A stretch of 64,000 nt of DNA from Gambelia wislizenii (taxonomy: Eukaryota; Chordata; Lepidosauria; Squamata; Crotaphytidae). Below the pieces are notes generated by a model, which was not told the DNA's origin, did no database searches, and saw only the letters and a list, made by a program, of their open reading frames with translations. Shown piece by piece: positions 35,940 through 47,162 of the stretch. Made by a program: the position numbers and the translations under genes. Positions within the stretch are counted from its first letter, which is position 1. Each line of letters starts with the position of its first letter. Where the stretch lies: contig JAUMIR010000001.1 of NCBI GenBank assembly GCA_030847615.1, positions 444,098,687 through 444,162,686 on the forward strand, written 5' to 3'.

Positions 35940-36330
35940 AAAAATATATATTCCATTATACTCTTAAATAAACCAAATATCATATTACCTGAACATATTA
36001 CTATAACTTCCTCTATATATAACCATTCAGTAGAGATTTTAAATGCACCAAACTTCATTAATATAAATTTCCATATACATAAACATTCAATAGAAGCTTT
36101 ATACACTAATTCCTATCCTGCTATACAGTCTTTACATCACATACATTACCTTTATATTCACACGATAGTATATTCCTATTTTGATATACAGTCTTTACTA
36201 TGCAGATTTCTGTATCATTATGTAACATTCTGTCATCATTCTCTTAAATATCCAATAGACACATTAATTACACAAATATCCCATTAATAAAAATCCATAT
36301 ATATATAAACATACAATAGAGACTTTATAC
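35940..36330. repeat. AT-rich degenerate internal repeats
   Basis: Loose repeats of ATAAACATTCAATAGAAGCT (near 36013, 36079, 36305) and TATACAGTCTTTAC (near 36121 and 36185). Origin unknown. The long plus-strand frame at 35613-36287 is a composition effect. Confidence 0.45.
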
Positions 36331-37270
36331 ATTAATTTCCTACATACTCCATCCTTGTCTGGAGAATGTGTCAGCATCCATATTTCCTTGGTCCTGCTTT
36401 GGCACAGAATTTACATTAAACTCATACAAATTGGTAATAACTCTTAACAGGTTTTCCTTCTGTCTTCTTTGCTTTGATATTCAGTTGCCTTGCTTTAGTC
36501 TCTGTGCGGTTCTGATGGCATTCTTGTAGTATGTGGGGAAATAATTATTGTAATGTAAAACAATCTTCTGTACCCCATTCACATACTAAGATAAGTCTAG
36601 GAATTTTCCCTGCATGCTTCTGTTCTCCCAAACTCCCTTTCTCTTATTTCACTAGGCACTTCCAGCCAACTGGAGTGATGGGTCATTCAACACATGACCT
36701 AATTTAAATTTTATTGCTCTTTGTGTGACTCTCTTTTAAGTTAGAGTCTCCATGCGGCTGAAGCCTAGCCATCTTATATAGCCATGCCATGTTGCTGCTA
36801 TGAAACCATGCTATGATGTTTGCTTTTCAAGCACCATGCAGCCTCTACCGCTACAGGCTGGGTGAGTCATTCTACCCTAAATCCTAGTTAGTTAGGAACC
36901 TTTCTTTTTAAAGTTTGTTTTAGTATGTAGATTGAGATTGATATACCTTCAGTAAACTTTTGATATGCATTTTTAATCTGACTTCTTTGTTTTTGTAATG
37001 AGTCTAATTCACTGGGTGATCAGACCACAGACCTCAGAATACACTTTTAAATGTTAATTGAGCTTGTCTACATTCTTAAGTGTCACTTTGCATGACTTTG
37101 AAAGTGAAGTGATTTTAACTTTTTTAAAGTAGATATTTTTATTTCTTTTTCAAAGGGTTAGATTCCTGGAATTTTTAATACATTTTTATTTTTAGATTCA
37201 TACCTCCTACAATTCTGTCAGCTCTGCTGTTTCTCTCCTTTCTTCCTGTTGTTTACAAGCCTATTCTTTT
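36331..37270. other. LIN52 intron 5, unassigned
   Basis: No recognised feature. Confidence 0.35.
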
Positions 37271-37273
37271 ACC

Positions 37274-37811
37274 TTAGCTGTTTGTGCAACAGTCTTTTCC
37301 ATTTCCATCTTGGCATTCAGTTGACTTGGTAAAGATTTCTGGATTGTCCAAAATCTTTCTTTTCTTGTCTTCATCACACTCCTCTAGCTGCAAGATTTCA
37401 GTTTCTGGGTTCCACTGATGACTCATCGTGACACAAACGAAGTGCTCTTGAACTCGCATCCCAGAAGTACTGATTACTGATCTGTTATCAAGGACTACAC
37501 CATCACTCAGGATCTCTCTAATTAAGTTGCAGGGCACTCCAAATTCATCAGAATCCTCATCAGGGTTTTCCTTATGCTGTAGGCTTATATAAGGGTTGCT
37601 CTTCACCATGTCTTTGTTGTCCATATGAACCAACAGGTGTTAACTTCATTAACTCTTCTTTATACTTGGTTGATATCTCAAACTGTCTTTGAACTTCAAA
37701 CTGCTTTTGCTGGTTTCTTTTAAAGGATTCCTGATCTAACTTGCTTTTTATTAAAGTATATTTCTCAGGATTGCTTTCTGAAACTTCTGAATCACTGAGT
37801 GGCTGTTTCAA
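37274..37811 (-). pseudogene. Unrecognised acidic coding remnant, probably part of an LTR-type retroelement
   Basis: Two overlapping minus-strand frames (37811-37572 and 37633-37274) encode acidic/polar sequence such as SKLDQESFKRNQQKQFEVQR and EILSDGVVLDNRSVISTSGM. I do not recognise a domain. They share strand with the gag-like frame at 44611-45003, on the other side of the inserted DIRS element, so both may be halves of one older element. This link is inference. One frameshift separates the two frames. Confidence 0.4.
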
Positions 37812-38156
37812 CCAAAGTTTTCAAATCCTCATCCTGTCTCTGCTCTCTCAAGCCCATGTAAATCCTCATCTCCAAAATTATAAATAGCCATTAATTCTCT
37901 GGTCTTTTGCTCCTGTGGGTCCCTCTGGGTTTGTTCCTCATTACTATTACTGTACTGCCATCAATATTTTTTGCTAATATGATTGAAGCATTAACAACAT
38001 TCTGATATTCGTGTTTTCTATTCCCCCCCCCTCAAATTGTAATTCCTTTTCACTCTCATTTTCAAAACTAAAGGCTGCCTGTATTCAAAATCAAAAGATT
38101 GGTCCATATTAAGGAATAAACAGAAACTCTTTTTGCCATCTCTGTCAGGCAACTTT

Positions 38157-38330
38157 GTATCTTCTTTGTGGTCTTTGCGAATCCACAGTTGGGTAAATCC
38201 TGCACCTGCTCAGAGCAGCTCAGAACCTTCTGGAATAGTTATGTAACTGATTTTTGGTAGTAGCTCCGCCCAGCCTAACGTTCCCTCAGAGGCCATCCTG
38301 CTTAATCCTCCTCAGTTGCTTTTCGTCCAC
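38157..38330 (+). repeat. DIRS element 2 left terminal inverted repeat
   Basis: Contains ATCTTCTTTGTGGTCTTTGC, CACAGTTGGGTAAATCCTGC, CTTCTGGAATAGTTATGTAA and GTAGTAGCTCCGCCCAGCCT. Its inverted counterpart is 44290-44463. Confidence 0.9.
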
Positions 38331-38611
38331 TGCGTTAGCATGTTAGGAACCTTCGCTCTGGCTCGGCTTGCCTTCAGTTTCTCTTTTTGGCTTCGACTTG
38401 GATTGAATTTGACTAATGACTGATATTTCTCCTACCTTCGACCTTGGACTGTTTGGCTACTCTCTTTCTGTATGATTTGGCTTCGGTATTTGGTGATTTT
38501 TCCCTCACGACCTTGGACTGTCTCGACTACTCTCTCGCTCCAACCCTTGGCTTCATTCGATGTCTCTGGCTTTGACCTGGTCTGTATGACAACTCTATTA
38601 ATTCTTTAAAA

Positions 38612-39450
38612 ATGGCTTCAAAATCTGCGGCTTTTAAAAGGTGCTCCGTTTGTCAGGCAAAACTGCCTGCCTCGGACGGCCACTCCCACTGCCTTATTTG
38701 CTTGGGTGAGGCACACAATGTTGAGACCTGTTCCCACTGCAGGTGGGGGCATATCAGCAGGTGCTTTGGGAGCAGATGACCTTCACCCCTCAGGCCTGCA
38801 AGCATCGAAGCATGTCCCGTCTGAAGTCCTTTTTGTATGAAAAGGCCTTGGTGCCCCAGGCAGGGACTTCAGCTTCGACTGCAGAGTCTTCCGCACCTTC
38901 CCGCCAATCTCCGGCCCATGAATGGGGCCATTCTGGCTCCATGATCCCTGCAAAATGGTGCAGGATGGAGTCTGTGAGCCCGTCGAGACACCGGTTGGGC
39001 AAATCTGTTTCGGACACCGAGACTGCCAGACACTGTGGTTTGAAACTGACCCGAGAACCGGCTCCGTCATCAGGAGCATCATGGGACCGTGACTCTTCGA
39101 GGCCATCGAAGTCGTCTCGAACCCAGGAGGACTCGAAGTCAATGGAACATGACAAGCAGCTGACAAGGCCTTCAGGCTCCAGCTACAAATGGGATTCTTC
39201 TGCCTCCTCTAAAACAGCATACAAGTTGAAGGAGAAGGACAAACACTGTTCTTCTTATCCCATTGAATATACTTCATCCATTTCGGTGGCGTCTGATGTG
39301 CGTGCTTCGACTCCGGCCCATGATCCAACACAGGAAAAGGAGCTGACCCTGACACCGTCGATTGAGTTCATGGGAGTCGAATCTGCAGGCCTCTCAAGGG
39401 TGAGATTTCATCCACTCCAGCCTAGCATGCCCACTCATCCTCGCTTGTAG
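38612..39450 (+). pseudogene. DIRS element 2 gag, N-terminal part
   Basis: From ATG 38612 the frame gives a Cys/His-rich segment, RCSVCQAKLPASDGHSHCLI then CLGEAHNVETCSHC. Similar segments occur at DIRS Gag N-termini and may bind zinc. The frame is then broken by a duplicated 37-bp segment (38744-38780) and continues in another frame with TFTPQACKHRSMSRLKSFLY and a long Ser-rich region to 39450. Confidence 0.75.
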
Positions 39451-39667
39451 TTTCCCAAGAGGGGCTTCTCATCGGGGGTACAACACAGGGAGGCCAAGGG
39501 AGACAGCCCCTGGTGCAGTATTCTCCCTCGCATTTGAGATCGCCTGCCACTAGATTGCCACTGACTCCATCTGTCCAGCCGCCCGAAACCGTGCGGTCTT
39601 ACGGAGCTTTCGACGTGGCACGTTCCATCCCGTTGGACTTTCTGTCCTCTCCAATCCATGTTCATGT

Positions 39668-40696
39668 GTGCATCTTCAAACAACGACAGGGATATTCCCA
39701 TTATGTGTTTCAGGAGCATGTATTCTACCTATCTCCACCTCAGCTGTCATTGCAGACGATAGAACCCTCTTGGGTGGTCAAATCCCTGCGGAGACAGGTG
39801 TTGAAGGTCGACGCTGGGAGCCAGATGTCTCCCGTGAAGTTCCTGTTGAGGGGGATGTTCAGACGGAAGAATACGGCCTGCATACCCATCCCCTTCCACC
39901 GACACTGCTGTGCTGGACCTCTTTTCTGGGCCAATGGCCTCGTAGCCCTTCACCACCCACTTCTTCGACTTCTTCATCTACCAGGTCTTCCTCGACTTAC
40001 CTGCCTCCAGTGCCTACTCCACCACCTAATCTTCTAGATGATGACTCTTCTACAACTGAAGATATCCAAGTGTTCTCGGAGCAGATGGTCCGGATGGCCC
40101 ATGCACTGGACCTTAAGGGCCCAGAGAAAGAGTCTGATCCCATTGATCCCATATACCATCGGATCAAATCCAATCCCATCTCGCCCCCCATAGCAAACAT
40201 TCCGGTGCTTCCATCCTTGCTGAAACTCACAGAAGGGGCCTGGGAGAATCCGTCTTCTTTACCATCAACATCAAAGCAGATAGATCGCCTCTACTGGGTC
40301 ACAAGTGATGACATAGCCTGGCTGAGAGAGCATCCGAAGCTCAATTCGGTTGTGGTGGAGGCTTTCCAGCAGCGCTGCCAGCGCCATCTGCAAGCGACAG
40401 CTGCTGACCCTGAGGGCTTAAAGCTCGACATCATAGGCAAGAAGCTTTACTCTTCTGTGGCCTTGAGCTTTTGGATCTTGAACTACTTGGCCTGCATGGG
40501 GGCATATCAGCAGGTGCTTTGGGAGCAGATGACGCCTTTCCTCCAGGACCTCTCTGAAGACCAATGCAGTGTCGCCCATGTGATACAGTTGGAGGTGCAG
40601 CTCTTGGCGGGCCAGCAAATGAACTCAGCAAGGCATGTAGCTGACTGTGTCGCCAAGTCAGTAGCTGGATCCATCTCCCTCCAACTCCACGCCTAG
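39668..40696 (+). CDS. DIRS element 2 gag, central/C-terminal part
   Basis: A 342-codon open frame. The C-terminal half includes FSEQMVRMAHALDLKGPEKE, QIDRLYWVTSDDIAWLREHP, FWILNYLACMGAYQQVLWEQ and MTPFLQDLSEDQCSVAHVIQ, helical sequence like other DIRS Gag proteins. Probable particle-forming domain. The frame ends with a stop and a degenerate Arg/Ser-rich tail (40712-41050) follows. Confidence 0.7.
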   Translation: MHLQTTTGIFPLCVSGACILPISTSAVIADDRTLLGGQIPAETGVEGRRWEPDVSREVPVEGDVQTEEYGLHTHPLPPTLLCWTSFLGQWPRSPSPPTSSTSSSTRSSSTYLPPVPTPPPNLLDDDSSTTEDIQVFSEQMVRMAHALDLKGPEKESDPIDPIYHRIKSNPISPPIANIPVLPSLLKLTEGAWENPSSLPSTSKQIDRLYWVTSDDIAWLREHPKLNSVVVEAFQQRCQRHLQATAADPEGLKLDIIGKKLYSSVALSFWILNYLACMGAYQQVLWEQMTPFLQDLSEDQCSVAHVIQLEVQLLAGQQMNSARHVADCVAKSVAGSISLQLHA

Positions 40697-41149
40697 CTAA
40701 GGTCATCTGGATTGGCTCCTGAAGCAGTGGCTACGATTGAAGACATGCCCTTCAATCACACTGGCCTCTTTAATCAAGCTACTGATGACAAATTAGAGTT
40801 AACACAAGATGAGGAGCACCACAAGAAAATATGGTATGCCCTCATCTTCCTACCGCTCTCAAAGCCGATCAGGTTGGCAAGGGTCCCAGTACCCTTCTCA
40901 ACAACGGAGAGGCTACATCCCTCATTCTACACACCGCTCCCGCCTGCCATCTCAGTCTTCCTTGACCTTGTCGGTGAGGAGTCAGGCAGTCTCATCCCAC
41001 TACCAACCTCCTAACAAGCAACACTCGTGGGACCAGGGTAAGCGTAAGTTCTGAATACCATCTAATTCTTCCCGTTTCTCTTTCCTCAGATGATACTCTT
41101 CGAAGATCGTCTAGCTCGATTCCATGCAGCCTAGTCCTCCATAACATCG

Positions 41150-42010
41150 GACCACCGGGTGCTCCTGATCATCAGGGACGGCTACTGGATCAAGTTCAAG
41201 GAATACCTGCCTATGGATTAGATCTGGTTCACTGCTCCATCCCCTCCCCTCCTCAAGGAGGTGCAGACATTATTCAGAAGGGTACCATCGAACCGGTGAC
41301 TCTTGACCAGCGCCACCTCTACTTCTACTCGAGGTAGTTCCTCGTGAACAAGAAAGATGAAGGCCTCCGTCCGATTCTAGATCTCCGAGGGATGAATGAG
41401 TACATCCTCCCAAAGAGGTTCCGCATGGTCACACTCTCTTCCATTCTGCCTCTTCTTCAACCGGGAAACTGGTTTGCGACTGTGGACCTGAAGGATGCCT
41501 ACTTTCATATTGGGATCCAGCCTGCTCATTGACGCTTCCTAGCCTTTCAGATCAGTGAGGACGCTTTCCTGTTTCGAGTCCTACCCTTTGGTCTGGCGAC
41601 GGCGCCCACAGTCTTCACAGAGTGCATGGCAGTAGTGGCTACATATCTCAGGCAGCAGGGAATAGTGGTGTTTCCCTACATCGACGACTGGCTCCTGGTA
41701 GCAGACTCTCGGCCTTTGCTACTGCTGGACATCCAGTTCACTATGCACCTCCTGGACTTTCTTGGACTGATAATCAACAACAAGTTGCACTTGGACCCAT
41801 ACCAGGTCATCCAATTCATCGGAGCTCAGCTGGCCTCAGCCACCACTGCTGCCTATCTGCCGCAGGCACGTTTCGTGACTTTGCGCATCTTGATTCACAA
41901 GTGCCGCCAGTCTAGCCGGTTCACAGCCTATTGTGTGCAAGTTCTGCTGGGACACATGGCATCTATGACTGCTGTCACTCCTTTCACTAGCCTCCAATTC
42001 CGCTAGCCTC
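41150..42010 (+). pseudogene. DIRS element 2 reverse transcriptase
   Basis: GLRPILDLRGMNEYILPKRF, TVDLKDAYFHIGIQPAH (catalytic Asp), FRVLPFGLATAPTVFTECM and VVFPYIDDWLLVADS (YIDD) are the RT blocks in order. In-frame stops at about 41336 and 41531 interrupt an otherwise single frame. Confidence 0.9.
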
Positions 42011-42028
42011 CAATTCTGGCTGCTCCAG

Positions 42029-42560
42029 TTGTGGTTCCCATTGGTGTTCGATCCTCTCCTTGACCAGCCCACCATGCTTCTCACCATGCCTTGGGCTGTG
42101 CAGGGTTTGTTGGATCGGTGGCTGAACCCGACAAACATGTTGGCCAGTCTGCCTTTTGAGCTCCCACAGTCTCTGGTGTCTGTCATGACAGACGCTTTGC
42201 TCCTCAGCTGGGGTGCTCATCTGGACAAGTATGCTGTCCAGGGCATCTGGTCTGCGGAGGAGCATCTTCTCCACATCAGTGCCCTGGAACTGTTGGCCGT
42301 GCAGAAGGCCCTGTGGTCCTTTGAGCTGATGGTGGCCGGGAAGACCGTCCTGTTGGTGACAGACAGCACCTCTGCAATGTACTACCTGAACAAGCAGGGC
42401 AGGACAAGGTCCTCCACATTACTTTTGTCCACAATCGACATCTGGAACTGGTGCAGACAGAGGAGCATCCTTCTCTAGTTCATCCACTTTCCTGGGGAAA
42501 AGAATTCTCTTGCAGACGGACTGAGCCAGTTGAATTTGTCTGCCCATGAGTGGATGCTAC
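42029..42560 (+). pseudogene. DIRS element 2 RNase H
   Basis: SVMTDALLLSWGAHLDKYAV (first Asp), LLHISALELLAVQKALWSFE (Glu) and TVLLVTDSTSAMYYLNKQG (second Asp). IHFPGEKNSLADGLSQLN lies after a stop at 42476. Follows RT directly, as in family members. Confidence 0.88.
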
Positions 42561-42589
42561 ACCGTTCTGTGACCCTCTCTGTTTTGATG

Positions 42590-42830
42590 ATGGGGGACTC
42601 CGAAGGTAGACCTCTTTGCCTTGGCAGCCAACAGACAGTGTCTACAATTTTGCTCGAGGTCCAGCACTCGGGGTTCGCGGGGAGTGGAACGGTCCCCTGC
42701 TTTACCTGTTTCCCCCATTCCTGTTGCTGATGAGAGTGGTCTCCAAGCTTCACCTGGACAGGTCAAATGCGATTCTCATCTCCCCATGGTGGCCTTGACA
42801 GCCTTGGCTTGGTCCTCTCCTCAGGCTGGC
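42590..42830 (+). pseudogene. DIRS element 2 methyltransferase-like region
   Basis: VDLFALAANRQ in one frame, and LLYLFPPFLLLMRVVSKLHL then DRSNAILISPWWP in another, match the DIRS segment conventionally likened to a Dam methyltransferase. Frameshifted. Confidence 0.65.
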
Positions 42831-42939
42831 CCGTCGATGCTTCTTCCATCTACTGTCCTGTCCCCATCTGCTGACCACCTAGAATGGCCGGGTTTGTCAT
42901 CCAGACTTCGACACGCTGAGGCTGACAGCGTGGAGGATC

Positions 42940-43944
42940 CATCCATGAATCCAGCGGCTGATCATGCACTGCTGCTAGAGATTCAGGCCATTGTTGGTGC
43001 GTCTCTGCATCCAGCCACTCGACACTCCTATGGCTACAAGTGCCAACAGTTTAAGGCTTTCCTATCTGAAATGGGCCTCACCCTTGACATTTCTACTTTT
43101 CCAACTATCCTTTAGTTCTTACTGTATCTATCGGACTCTGGCCTGTCTATGTCATCCTTGAAGTGCCACTTGGCTGTGATTTCCACCAAACTCCAACCCA
43201 TGGGTCACCCTTCACTGTTCCAGGACACTTTGGTGAAAAAGTTTCTTAAAGGGTACTTGAACCTGCATCCGCCAACATTGGTACCTACACCGGCTTGGAG
43301 CTTTGAACTCATTCTGTCGCAACTTGCCAAGACTCTCTTCGACCCGATGACTTCAGCTGATCTCTGTCTTCTGTCATGGAAGACTGCCTTCCTCGTGGCT
43401 GTCACATCTGCCAAGTGGGCTAGTGAACTTTGTGCATTACGTTCCAATCTGCCCTATCTAGTGTTCCACAGGCACAAGGTGGTGCTCAAGCTGGACATTT
43501 CCTTCTTGCCGAAGGCCGTTTCCAGCTTCCACCTGAATCAGCCCATCATCCTGCCTGCCCTCATGCAGGACCCGTCAGACAACTTTGAGCAAACCCTCCA
43601 TTCTTTGGATGTCAAATGGGTGCTTGAAATCTACATGCATGCAATGGACTGCTCTGATTCGAAAGTCACCTAGACTGTTTGTAGCCTATGCGGACTCTAA
43701 ACTTGGCACTCCAATTTCATCACAGCACCTGTCCAAGTGGGTGGTTTTGGCCATCACCTTGGCATACGAACTGGCTCACAAGCTTCTACCTGCTTGAATT
43801 TGAGCCCATTGTACCAGGGCGGTGGCTACATCTGCTGCCTTTCTCTCTGGGGTTCCCCTGGAGGATGTCTGTAAGGCAGTGACTTGGTCCACTCCATTAA
43901 ACTTTGTATCCCATTACAGACTGGACAACAGGTCTCTGGAGTGA
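42940..43944 (+). pseudogene. DIRS element 2 tyrosine recombinase
   Basis: The core-binding part (LHPATRHSYGYKCQQFKAFL, SSLKCHLAVISTKLQP) is followed by FLVAVTSAKWASELCALRSN. There Lys stands where element 1 and most relatives have the first catalytic Arg. The end reads AHCTRAVATSAAFLSGVPLE (H..R) and FVSHYRLDNRSLE (Tyr nucleophile) before a stop at 43942-43944. Interrupted by stops near 43114 and 43673 and by frame changes. Confidence 0.85.
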
Positions 43945-44117
43945 TGCTTCTTTTGGGAGAGCTGTTCTCCTCTCCACAATACAGTGAGTGCTTATAATTC
44001 TTGACACTCAGTTCTTGTTTGTTTAATAAATGGTTGTTGGTTTACTTGACAGTTGTTTCCCCGTCTCTCATTCTAGCCTGACATCCCCTCCTCCTAGGGA
44101 TAAAGCTAGCTAGTCTC

Positions 44118-44200
44118 CCAGCTGTGTGGATTCACAGAGACCACGAAGAAGATGAACAGGTTGCTTACCTGTAACCATAGATCTTTGAGTGGTCTTCTGT
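44118..44200. repeat. DIRS element 2 internal complementary region
   Basis: GATTCACAGAGACCACGAAG with AAGAT is complementary to the extreme left end. TTGCTTACCTGTAACCATAG, ATCTTTGAGTGGTCTTCTGT and GAATTCACACAG are complementary to the extreme right end (44403-44463). Confidence 0.9.
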
Positions 44201-44289
44201 GAATTCACACAGACCTGCCCATCTTCCCCTCTATGTCCTGCTTCATGTTTAACACTGATGCTGCTACTAGTTGCGACATCCTATACAGA

Positions 44290-44463
44290 ACTGAGGAGAA
44301 TAAGCGGAACGGTCTCTGAGGGACCTTTAGGATGGGCGGAGCTACTGCTAAAAATCAGTTACATACCTATTCCAGAAGGTTCCAAGGTGCTCTGCGCAGG
44401 ATTTACCCAACTGTGTGAATTCACAGAAGACCACTCAAAGATCTATGGTTACAGGTAAGCAAT
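44290..44463 (-). repeat. DIRS element 2 right terminal inverted repeat
   Basis: Inverted counterpart of 38157-38330, ending CTATGGTTACAGGTAAGCAA. Confidence 0.9.
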
Positions 44464-44610
44464 CTGTCCTTCCTCTGCTGGGCCGCTCAGAGCTGTCTCC
44501 ATCTCCATGGCAATGCCCTTGTCTCTCTCACCTGTAACTGCCTTTTTCTCTTCTTTAGGGAGCATTAAGTTTGCCACTCAATACATTACGTTATTTTTAA
44601 AATTTCCTTC

Positions 44611-45003
44611 TTATTCCTTTTGTTCAGTCATACTATTAAGTGAATTTTTCATCTCTGAAGGAATTAATCCTACTTGCTCCAGATGTCCTGGTTCAAGTAC
44701 AACATATTTATTTTCTTTCAGGGTTGTTTTTAGCAGTTGTTCTTTATAATATTTAGGGAATCTGTTTACATCAGGGCGAGGAGAAACATTGGTGTTGGTA
44801 TCTTTAGGAATTAAACCAGCTGTCAGTTCCATTCTCTTCAATGTAAGATTATACATTTCTACCTCATGAGCTTTTTCTTTTTCTCTCTCCCTCTCTCTCA
44901 GTTCCTTCAATTTTCTCTCATGTTGCAGTTCCATTTCTCTTAAGTTTCTCTCATGTTCAAGCCTAGCCAATTTAATTCTTTCTTTTGTTTTCCTTATTTC
45001 CAC
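44611..45003 (-). pseudogene. gag-like frame of an LTR-type retroelement interrupted by DIRS element 2
   Basis: A 130-codon minus-strand frame. The N-terminal half is a charged coiled coil (RLEHERNLREMELQHERKLK, ELREREREKEKAHEVEMYN). It is followed by VSPRPDVNRFPKYYKEQLLK, which resembles the opening of capsid regions in vertebrate gypsy-like Gag proteins. It then decays in a stop. The match is by eye; the element type is tentative. Its downstream part may be 37274-37811. Confidence 0.45.
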
Positions 45004-45009
45004 TTATTC

Positions 45010-47120
45010 TCCTTATTTCCTTATTTCAGTTGTGCTTGTATCTATAGTCTCCATTTTCTCCTCATTCACTTGTTCCCCTTCTGGAAATGGGTTTTACAGG
45101 TTTTGGAGACATTTTATTAGTATTCTCTACTGTACCACCACACTTTTACCTCAGGAAACACTAATGGGTGGATGCCTAAGGTGATTTCCTTCTTTTCTAC
45201 CAACTTTTACTTCAGAAAACCACCTTTATTGTACTTTTAACTTGAGAGGCTTGTGTATTTCTGCTTTATCCTGCTTATTTTGCTGCTGAGATTTGATGCA
45301 ACTCTTTTTCTTTCTTTATACTGTGTCCCCTACTTTACCCAGACTTTCTACCTCAGGGATGCAACATAATTATTCCTACTGTGCAGGGCTGTTCTTTGTG
45401 TCACTTTAAACTGAGGCTTTTCTTCAGCAATCCCTTACCATTACCCAGTGTCAATACCTTAGGGTTTACTGACCATACACTTTATTTTCCACACTTTCTG
45501 TCTGGAGTATTTGGCCACTCTTTCACCAAATATCCACTCACTGAATCCTTCATTGGTATTTAGGATCTTTCACCTTCCAATACTAGACCTTTTCCACTGA
45601 TCACCTGTACTGGACTCCTTAGATCCCTGCAAGAATTCACTACTGGATTCTCAATCCTTCCTCACTGGATATTGTATCAGTAACATTATTTAGTGACTTT
45701 CCCATAGATCTGTATTTCTGTTGAAAATCTAGAGCACTGACTGAAGTGAGATGGGCTGTAGCTCTGTCAAGCTAACTAAGGTGTTCCAAAACCAAAGCAA
45801 ACACAATGTTTGGTGTCATCTGTTCCATACAGTTTGAGGATTTAATGGCAAATAAGGGAGTTCAGCTTGGCATTTATTTTAAATGTTTGTGTTGCATATG
45901 AAAAAAATTATCAGAAATATCCTTATATGATATAGACAATTTCTTCTTGTGTAATACAGCATCAGATGCAACCAAACTTGAAGTTTAAATAATAGAACAG
46001 TTGTGATATGCTGAGCAACAGTTCAGAAAGAGCTGGTTTCACATCAGAGAATTGGCTTATTAAATACAAAGATACCATCTGTTCTTAAATATAGTCAAAT
46101 TAGTTCAGCTAAAATAATTTGTAGCAGTTATTAGATAGCAGTTGTGTCAAGTTTATCTCTCTGAGTTCTTTCATGTTCTTTTTAAAATTCTGATTTCATT
46201 TTGTGTGCCTCATAATGTTTTTTTTTAATGTGAACAAAAATATTTATAAAATATCCCAGGTTGTATCTTAATCCAGGATTGTGTTATTCAATGATATGGT
46301 GTACATTATGTGGATTCACAGCTGTATGACCTGTGGAACATGGTGTTTCTTGACACCAGTACTCCCAAGGAGAGTGACAGTATGGTATTCAGTCATTGTT
46401 GGGTTCAGGATGAGTCGGCTGGAAAAGCTTGGAAGTTCTGCAACTGGCATGATAATGCCTTTTACGTTGATTTCTAGTCATGTGTGCAAAGCTGTAACTT
46501 GTAAGTTGCCAAAAAAACAAATACCAAAAACAAGCAGGGACTTTTTACATTATATTGCTGTCTAGATCAACAATATGTGGCCCTCCAGATGCTATTAATC
46601 TCTAAGTGCCATCAGGCCAACCAGCATGAAGAATGGTTAGGAATGATAGGTGAGCTTTTCTCACTTACATTGCTGTATTCTTTAAAGATATTTTTATGGA
46701 CTGTGTAAGCTATTCTAAGATCTTTGACTCTAGAACAAAATAGAAATTAAAATTGTCTGTGTTTGAGTTAGGAAGGCCTATTAAGAAAATAATGACTTAA
46801 AGAGTAGACTTGGCTTACTAGAATTGACATGAATTGGCTGGAGAAATCCATTATGCACCCATTCAGTTGCTTTGGTAAAGACAGAAATCTAAGTCTGGCT
46901 GAGATCCATTAAACAAACAACTGATAGTTATAAGTAAATTCTGGGCAGATTACTGCCAGTGCAGGCTTTGGAATATTCAAAGAGTCTTTAAATCTTTTGG
47001 TGCTTTCTAGTTTCTAGTTTCAAGTACAGGTGGCAAACATTATTACTGTTTTGCTGTGTGAATAGAAAACCACCCATTCCAGACCAATTCTTACCTTAAT
47101 ATTTCCCAGAATACATTACA
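45010..47120. other. LIN52 intron 5, unassigned (possible 5' part of the gag-bearing element)
   Basis: A pyrimidine-rich plus strand at 45010-45750 might be leader or LTR of the minus-strand gag element, but I see no matching second LTR. A short hAT-like fragment (GTGGCCCTCCAGATGCTATT) is at about 46577. Confidence 0.35.
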
Positions 47121-47125
47121 GGAGT

Positions 47126-47160
47126 GTGTATGTATGTGTGTGTGTGTATATATACACAAA
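47126..47160 (+). repeat. (TG)n/(TA)n microsatellite
   Basis: TGTGTATGTATGTGTGTGTG then TGTATATATACAC, immediately before a non-LTR retroelement fragment. Confidence 0.85.
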
Positions 47161-47162
47161 AT

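Larger units (their letters stand above)
38157..44463 (+). mobile_element. DIRS-type tyrosine-recombinase retrotransposon (element 2), near full length
   Basis: The 6.3-kb element has terminal inverted repeats (38157-38330 and 44290-44463). An internal complementary region at 44118-44200 has halves complementary to the two extreme ends. The order is gag, RT, RNase H, methyltransferase-like, tyrosine recombinase, ending just before the internal region. It differs clearly from element 1 in TIR sequence, gag and RT (YIDD instead of YLDD), so it is another DIRS lineage. Stops and frameshifts interrupt RT and the recombinase. It sits within sequence with a minus-strand gag-like frame. Confidence 0.93.

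Noticed and set aside
35613..36287. 224-codon plus-strand frame
   Set aside because: AT-rich repetitive sequence with an Ile/His/Tyr-biased translation and no recognisable domain; treated as chance.
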